DNA of 8,149 nt. Origin: Clostridia bacterium. Its GTDB lineage: Bacteria; Bacillota; Clostridia; Oscillospirales; CAG-382. The stretch is from positions 1 through 8,149 of the forward strand of contig JAGDBE010000169.1 in assembly GCA_017959195.1 (NCBI GenBank), in the 5' to 3' direction. Within the stretch, counting starts at the first letter, position 1. Every line of letters begins with the position of its first letter. The notes beneath the pieces are model-generated. The model saw only the letters and a program-made list of their open reading frames with translations. It made no database searches and was not told the origin of the DNA. The translations under genes were made by a program, and so were the position numbers. Of the stretch, positions 4,775-8,149 are shown in pieces.

Positions 4775-5890
4775 ATGGCAAGTGTTACATTAAAGCATAT
4801 TTTCAAGAAGTACCCCGGCGGAGTTACTGCCGTTAACGATTTCAGCCTTGAAATCAAAGACAAGGAATTCATCATCCTCGTAGGACCTTCAGGCTGCGGA
4901 AAATCGACTACTCTGCGTATGATCGCAGGTCTTGAAGAAATTACGGAAGGCGAACTTTATATAGGCGACAAAATCGTAAACGACGTAGCGCCTAAGGACA
5001 GAGATATAGCGATGGTGTTCCAGAACTACGCTCTGTATCCTCATATGACGGTATTTGAGAATATGGCGTTCGGCCTTAAACTCAGAAAGATGCCGAAGGA
5101 TGAAATCAAAAAACGCGTTGAAGAAGCTGCAAGAATTCTTGATATAGCACACTTGCTTGACAGAAGACCGAAGGCTTTGTCCGGCGGTCAGAGACAGCGT
5201 GTTGCTCTCGGACGTGCAATAGTTCGTGAACCGAAGGTATTCCTTCTTGACGAACCGCTCTCAAACCTCGACGCAAAACTCAGAGCAGCCATGAGAACAG
5301 AGCTTACAAAGCTTCATAAGAACCTCGGAACGACGTTCGTATACGTTACGCACGACCAGACGGAAGCTATGACGATGGCGTCCAGAATCGTCGTAATGAA
5401 AGACGGTATCATTCAGCAGGTTGATACTCCTCAGAATCTTTACGATCTGCCTTGCAATATATTTGTTGCCGGATTTATCGGAACTCCTCAGATGAACTTC
5501 ATCAAATCGACGATTTCCAAAGAGGGCAGCGACCTTTACGTAGAATTTGCAAACTGCAAGTTCAAGCTTCCGGCTGAAAAGTCCGAAAGCCCCGAACTCA
5601 ACGAGTACGTAGGCAAAGAAGTTATAATGGGTATCCGTCCCGAAGCAATCCATGACGAGCCCATGTATCTGTCCACCTTTACCGACTGGACGGCTGACGC
5701 AATGGTTGACGTAACCGAGCTTATGGGTGCTGAAATTTATCTGTACCTCTCCATGGGCGAAGACGATAACCTCATCGCACGCGTATCCTCCCGTTCGAAA
5801 GCAAAGAGCGGCGACACAATCAAAGTCGCATTTGATATCACGCACGCACACTTCTTCGATAAAGATACCGAAAGATGCATAACACACTAA
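4775..5890 (+). CDS. msmX: Carbohydrate ABC transporter ATP-binding protein (MsmX/UgpC family)
   Basis: A 371-residue nucleotide-binding subunit of a CUT1-type sugar importer. It shows Walker A GPSGCGKST (37-45), the Q-loop glutamine Q83 in VFQNYALYPH, signature LSGGQ (135-139), Walker B VFLLDEP (155-161), D-loop SNLD (163-166) and switch histidine H193 in VTHDQTEA. About 135 C-terminal residues with the MGIRPEAIHD motif form the regulatory OB/TOBE fold of MalK-like ATPases. Length and motifs fit MsmX/UgpC/MalK. No permease or binding-protein gene is next to it. In Firmicutes such lone genes often encode a multitask ATPase shared by several sugar importers, so that is the likely role here (inference). 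It has a strong GGGAGG site 10 bases before the ATG and ends at a convergent terminator. Confidence 0.93.
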   Translation: MASVTLKHIFKKYPGGVTAVNDFSLEIKDKEFIILVGPSGCGKSTTLRMIAGLEEITEGELYIGDKIVNDVAPKDRDIAMVFQNYALYPHMTVFENMAFGLKLRKMPKDEIKKRVEEAARILDIAHLLDRRPKALSGGQRQRVALGRAIVREPKVFLLDEPLSNLDAKLRAAMRTELTKLHKNLGTTFVYVTHDQTEAMTMASRIVVMKDGIIQQVDTPQNLYDLPCNIFVAGFIGTPQMNFIKSTISKEGSDLYVEFANCKFKLPAEKSESPELNEYVGKEVIMGIRPEAIHDEPMYLSTFTDWTADAMVDVTELMGAEIYLYLSMGEDDNLIARVSSRSKAKSGDTIKVAFDITHAHFFDKDTERCITH

Positions 5891-5902
5891 AATAAGTAAA
5901 AT

Positions 5903-5932
5903 AAAAAGGTTCGGATTTTCCGAACCTTTTTT
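5903..5932. terminator. Bidirectional terminator between msmX and ddh
   Basis: GGTTCGG (5908-5914) pairs with CCGAACC (5920-5926). Flanking A5 and T5 runs can extend the stem to about 13 bp with a 3-base loop. The T-run serves msmX on the plus strand, and the A-run gives TTTTTAT on the minus strand for the convergent ddh gene, whose stop is 13 bases away. Confidence 0.92.
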
Positions 5933-5944
5933 GTTTTGTCTTTA

Positions 5945-6934
5945 TTAAAGCATTGTTGCGATAAGTTCATCGTACGGCTTTGAAGAAAGATAAGAAGGCG
6001 GTATGTCAAACACCGTCTTGCAGCCGGTAACGCCTTCACTGTGAAGTTTTACCGCCGCACGCGCAAAGGCTACAAGCACCGATGACGTGAATTCGGGATT
6101 TGATTCAAGCTTTAAACTGTATTCGATAACGTGTTTTGTGGAGTTGTCAAAACCTGTCGTACCCGTTCTGAACACAAATCCGCCGTGCGGTATACCGCCG
6201 TGATTTTTTTTGAGCTCTTCAAGCGTGATAAAGTGTACCGTCGTGTCGTAATCTGCAAAATAATTGGGCATATTTTTTATTTCTGAAGCTATGCGCTCTT
6301 TGTCGGCTCCTTCTTCTGCAACGACGAAGCACTCTCTCGTGTGCTTTTCGCGGGTGGATAATTCGGGATTTTTGCCTTCTCTTACGGCACTTAAAGCGCT
6401 TTCGACGGGAATTGTGTACTGACGCGCGTCAACTACGCCTTCTATGCGTCTTATAGCGTCGGAGTGTCCCTGGCTTATGCCTTTGCCCCAGAAAGTGTAA
6501 CTGTTGCCGTCGGGAAGAATGCATTCCGAATATAAGCGGTTAATCGAGAACATACCGGGATCCCAGCCGACCGAGATTACCGCAATGTTTCCGCCTTTTT
6601 TTGCTGCTTCGTCAACGTTTTTGAAGTGAAGCGGGATGTTTGCGTGCGTGTCGAAACTGTCGATAACGTTGAAGTTTTCCGCAAACGCCGGAGTCTGTAC
6701 GGGCAGGTCTGTCGCGCTGCCGCCGCAGATTACCGCGATATCGAATTTTCCTTTATGTTCAAGTATGCTGTTTACCGAAAAGACGGAAGCGCCTTCTGTG
6801 AGCGGGGAAAGGGACGCGGGGTCGCGCCTTGTGAAAATACCGTAAAGTTCGGTATCATCGTTGTTCTTTATCGCGCATTCAACGCCTTTTCCGAGGTTGC
6901 CGTATCCTATAATTGCGATTTTTATTTTACTCAT
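5945..6934 (-). CDS. ddh: meso-Diaminopimelate D-dehydrogenase
   Basis: A 329-residue NADP-dependent enzyme (EC 1.4.1.16). It catalyses reductive amination of tetrahydrodipicolinate to meso-diaminopimelate in one step, for lysine and peptidoglycan. The N-terminal Rossmann motif is IIGYGNLGKG (8-17), with FTRR (34-37) at the usual NADPH 2'-phosphate contact. Family blocks follow: ICGGSATDLP (69-78), DSFDTHANIP (92-101), GWDPGMFS (123-130), GKGISQGHSDAIRR (150-163), and HGGFVFRTG toward the C-terminus. The length matches the family, about 325-330. I chose the ATG at 6934, which has AAAGGAA a few bases upstream. An in-frame TTG at 6994 is inside the -35 box of its promoter. It is transcribed alone. 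In the window there is no dapA, dapB or lysA to show whether this is the main or an alternative DAP branch. Confidence 0.95.
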   Translation of the reverse strand: MSKIKIAIIGYGNLGKGVECAIKNNDDTELYGIFTRRDPASLSPLTEGASVFSVNSILEHKGKFDIAVICGGSATDLPVQTPAFAENFNVIDSFDTHANIPLHFKNVDEAAKKGGNIAVISVGWDPGMFSINRLYSECILPDGNSYTFWGKGISQGHSDAIRRIEGVVDARQYTIPVESALSAVREGKNPELSTREKHTRECFVVAEEGADKERIASEIKNMPNYFADYDTTVHFITLEELKKNHGGIPHGGFVFRTGTTGFDNSTKHVIEYSLKLESNPEFTSSVLVAFARAAVKLHSEGVTGCKTVFDIPPSYLSSKPYDELIATML

Positions 6935-6965
6935 GTCTTTTGTTCCTTTCCGAATAATATGTGAT

Positions 6966-6994
6966 ATTATAGCATAAAACAAGCGAAAGAGCAA
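6966..6994 (-). promoter_or_regulatory. Promoter of ddh
   Basis: Minus-strand TTGCTC (6989-6994), 17-base spacer, perfect TATAAT (6966-6971). The start is near 6959, leaving a leader of about 25 bases with AAAGGAA before the ATG at 6934. This position rules out the longer reading of the gene. Confidence 0.82.
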
Positions 6995-7014
6995 TATTTT
7001 TTTGAAAAAAACAA

Positions 7015-7047
7015 TAAAAAATCCGTATCATTTGATACGGATTTTTT
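7015..7047. terminator. Intrinsic terminator downstream of the zinc-ribbon gene
   Basis: ATCCGTATC (7021-7029) pairs with GATACGGAT (7034-7042) around a 4-base loop, flanked by an A-run (7016-7020) and six Ts (7042-7047). On the minus strand it would end transcripts coming from the zinc-ribbon gene about 120 bases after its stop. It also looks competent on the plus strand, where no gene feeds it. A second ATACGGATT lies at 7049-7057. Confidence 0.85.
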
Positions 7048-7165
7048 AATACGGATTACCGCCAGTAAATTCATAGAATCAAACTCTTTCGGGATAAGGC
7101 AAATAAAACTCCGAAAGCGTGAAATTATAAAAGCACAAAAACCCTGTTATGAGTTTGCAAACGAA

Positions 7166-7495
7166 TTACTGCTCTGCTTCTGCAGATTCCGCAGCAGGAG
7201 CTTCTGCCGGTGCTGCAGCTTCTTGTTCTTTCATTGCCGCGAAGCAGTCGCTGCAATAAACAGGTCTGTCGCTTGTGGGCTGGAAAGGAACTTTCGCTTC
7301 TTTGCCGCACTTAGCGCAAGTCGTTGTGAAGTACTCTCTCTGAGGCTTCTGAGCGTTCTTTCTTGCATATCTGCAAGCCTTGCATCTCTTGGGTTCGTTC
7401 TGGAAGCCCTTTGAAGCATAGAATTCCTGCTCTTCTGCCGTGAAGATAAATTCCTGTTTGCAATCTTCACAAACGAGTGTTTTGTTTTCGAACAT
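7166..7495 (-). CDS. Double zinc-ribbon protein (zf-trcl plus CxxC-x17-CxxC)
   Basis: A 109-residue protein with two zinc-binding modules. Module 1 (residues 3-46) has CEDC at 9-12 and CKAC at 38-41, with the EEQEFYASKGFQNEPKRC core typical of the 'probable zinc-ribbon' (PF13451-like). Module 2 (55-88) has CAKC at 60-63 and CSDC at 81-84, separated by exactly 17 residues, with VPFQPTSDRPVYC. The tail (about 89-109) is a low-complexity Ala/Glu/Pro stretch, probably disordered. These proteins are common in Clostridia; nucleic-acid binding is plausible but I know of no proven function. The ATG at 7495 has GAGGG about 9 bases upstream. It follows a SigH-like gene on the same strand after 96 bases with no terminator between, so co-transcription is possible. 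Confidence 0.85.
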   Translation of the reverse strand: MFENKTLVCEDCKQEFIFTAEEQEFYASKGFQNEPKRCKACRYARKNAQKPQREYFTTTCAKCGKEAKVPFQPTSDRPVYCSDCFAAMKEQEAAAPAEAPAAESAEAEQ

Positions 7496-7591
7496 TTGTC
7501 TTTCCCTCGCTTTGAGTAATATAAATATTTGCTTCCGTCCGGTTATGACCCGGTCTGCGTTTGCATCGTTTCACGAAGAAGCATAAAAATG

Positions 7592-8149
7592 TCAGTTGTT
7601 CTGAAGAAAAACTTTGAGTTTTCTTCTTGCACGGAACAATGTGTTTTGTACGGATTTTACGTCGGAATCCATTATTATTGAAATTTCGGGAATACCTATA
7701 CCTGAAAGACGGTAATTCATAACTTTGTATTCTTTTTCAGAAAGGCAGGTAGAGAGCGCCTTTTCTATTTGTTTTGCAAATTCGCTTGCAATATATAAAT
7801 TTTCAGGTGTATCTTCCGAAACACAGACGTTTTCGTTTTCAGCATCGTCAAAAGGAATAATAAGGGTTCTGCCTTTGGATTTTGACGAAAAATCTCTTAC
7901 AAAAGAAATCATGGCATTTTTTATGCAGACACGGGCGAAAGTGGTGAAGGAACAGCGTTTCGGCTCATAAGAAAGTACTGCGCGGAACAACGCTATTCTT
8001 CCTGTTTGACATAAATCGTCGTACTCACTTTCAGGAAGCCCGAAAGATTTTGCAAGGGAAGATATATAAGGTGTAAAAATACCGATAAGCTCGATAAATG
8101 CATATTTGTCGTCTTTTTTGGCCTTTGCGGCCGCGGATTCAATAATATC
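7592..8149 (-). CDS. Sigma-70 family factor, SigH-like (N-terminus outside window)
   Basis: The reading frame is open from the window edge to the stop at 7592, giving 185 residues. A TTG-initiated subset at 7990 would be too short and would cut into region 2. Visible residues 18-46 match region 2.1 (AFIELIGIFTPYISSLAKSFGL). Region 2.2 is YDDLCQTGRIALFRAVLSYEP, and SFTTFARVCIKNAMISFVRD is region 2.3-2.4. The C-terminal part, LSEKEYKVMNYRLSGIGIPE and SDVKSVQNTLFRARRKL, is the region 4 helix-turn-helix that contacts the -35 element. Overall it resembles SigH (Spo0H) and the related small sigma factors of Firmicutes, and about 10-25 N-terminal residues are probably missing. Compared with the usual DDLxQEG, the glutamate is replaced by threonine. 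Whether it is the true SigH or a paralogue cannot be decided here. Confidence 0.85.
   Translation of the reverse strand, partial: DIIESAAAKAKKDDKYAFIELIGIFTPYISSLAKSFGLPESEYDDLCQTGRIALFRAVLSYEPKRCSFTTFARVCIKNAMISFVRDFSSKSKGRTLIIPFDDAENENVCVSEDTPENLYIASEFAKQIEKALSTCLSEKEYKVMNYRLSGIGIPEISIIMDSDVKSVQNTLFRARRKLKVFLQNN

Noticed and set aside
5261..5887. Minus-strand 208-codon open frame inside msmX
   Set aside because: Antisense shadow of a well-supported ATPase; no promoter or ribosome binding site.
6935..6994. TTG-initiated N-terminal extension of ddh
   Set aside because: The TTG is the -35 box of the promoter and the stretch contains the -10, so it is not translated.
7085..7120. CTTTCGG ... 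CCGAAAG inverted repeat after the zinc-ribbon gene
   Set aside because: A 7-bp stem with an 18-base or longer loop and no T-run; the strong terminator lies just beyond it, so no separate role is supported.
7531..7587. Possible hairpins (CCGG...CCGG, GCTTC...GAAGC) between the sigma factor and zinc-ribbon genes
   Set aside because: Stems are only 4-5 bp with no T-run; not a credible terminator, tRNA or known leader.

Overview
The window looks like a chromosomal segment of a low-to-mid GC Firmicute of the class Clostridia. The pointers are strong AGGAGG-type ribosome binding sites, consensus TTGACA-17-TATAAT promoters, an S-box (SAM-I) riboswitch before metK, a preQ1-I riboswitch before queT, a SigH-like sigma factor, a DUF3343 / class V aminotransferase pair, a NusG-domain-II protein and a clostridial double zinc-ribbon protein. 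No phage, transposon, CRISPR or rRNA/tRNA signal was seen. The genus cannot be fixed from this sequence alone.

Left block, minus strand (1-2401). Two small operons read leftward. The distal one is a DUF3343 Se/S-carrier-like protein overlapping a cysteine-desulfurase-family PLP enzyme by an ATGA. It ends in a clear intrinsic terminator (888-911). The proximal one is a metallo-beta-lactamase-fold hydrolase overlapping a membrane-anchored NusG-domain-II protein (cut by the window edge), also by an ATGA. Its promoter overlaps the U-tract of the preceding terminator.

Divergent intergenic region (2286-2624). This holds leftward promoter candidates with two inverted repeats, an unassigned nested stem-loop, and the rightward queT promoter followed by a 5' hairpin and a preQ1-I riboswitch that overlaps the queT ribosome binding site.

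Centre, plus strand (2625-5932). queT (queuosine-precursor uptake) is followed, with no visible terminator, by a consensus promoter, a SAM-I riboswitch with its own terminator, and metK (SAM synthetase). An AT-rich 210-base gap then leads to a stand-alone MsmX/UgpC-type sugar-ABC ATPase, closed by a hairpin that serves both strands.

Right block, minus strand (5945-8149). This contains meso-diaminopimelate dehydrogenase with its own promoter, a shared terminator, a two-module zinc-ribbon protein with an Ala/Glu-rich tail, and a SigH-like sigma-70 family factor that runs off the right edge.

Functionally this is mostly housekeeping metabolism: SAM supply, tRNA queuosine salvage, sulfur (or selenium) handling, DAP/lysine synthesis and sugar uptake. 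I did not find a convincing new multi-gene system. The points most worth a second look are the two riboswitches in series (preQ1-queT-SAM-metK), the structured unassigned DNA between the divergent operons, and the DUF3343/desulfurase pair whose partner pathway is not visible here.
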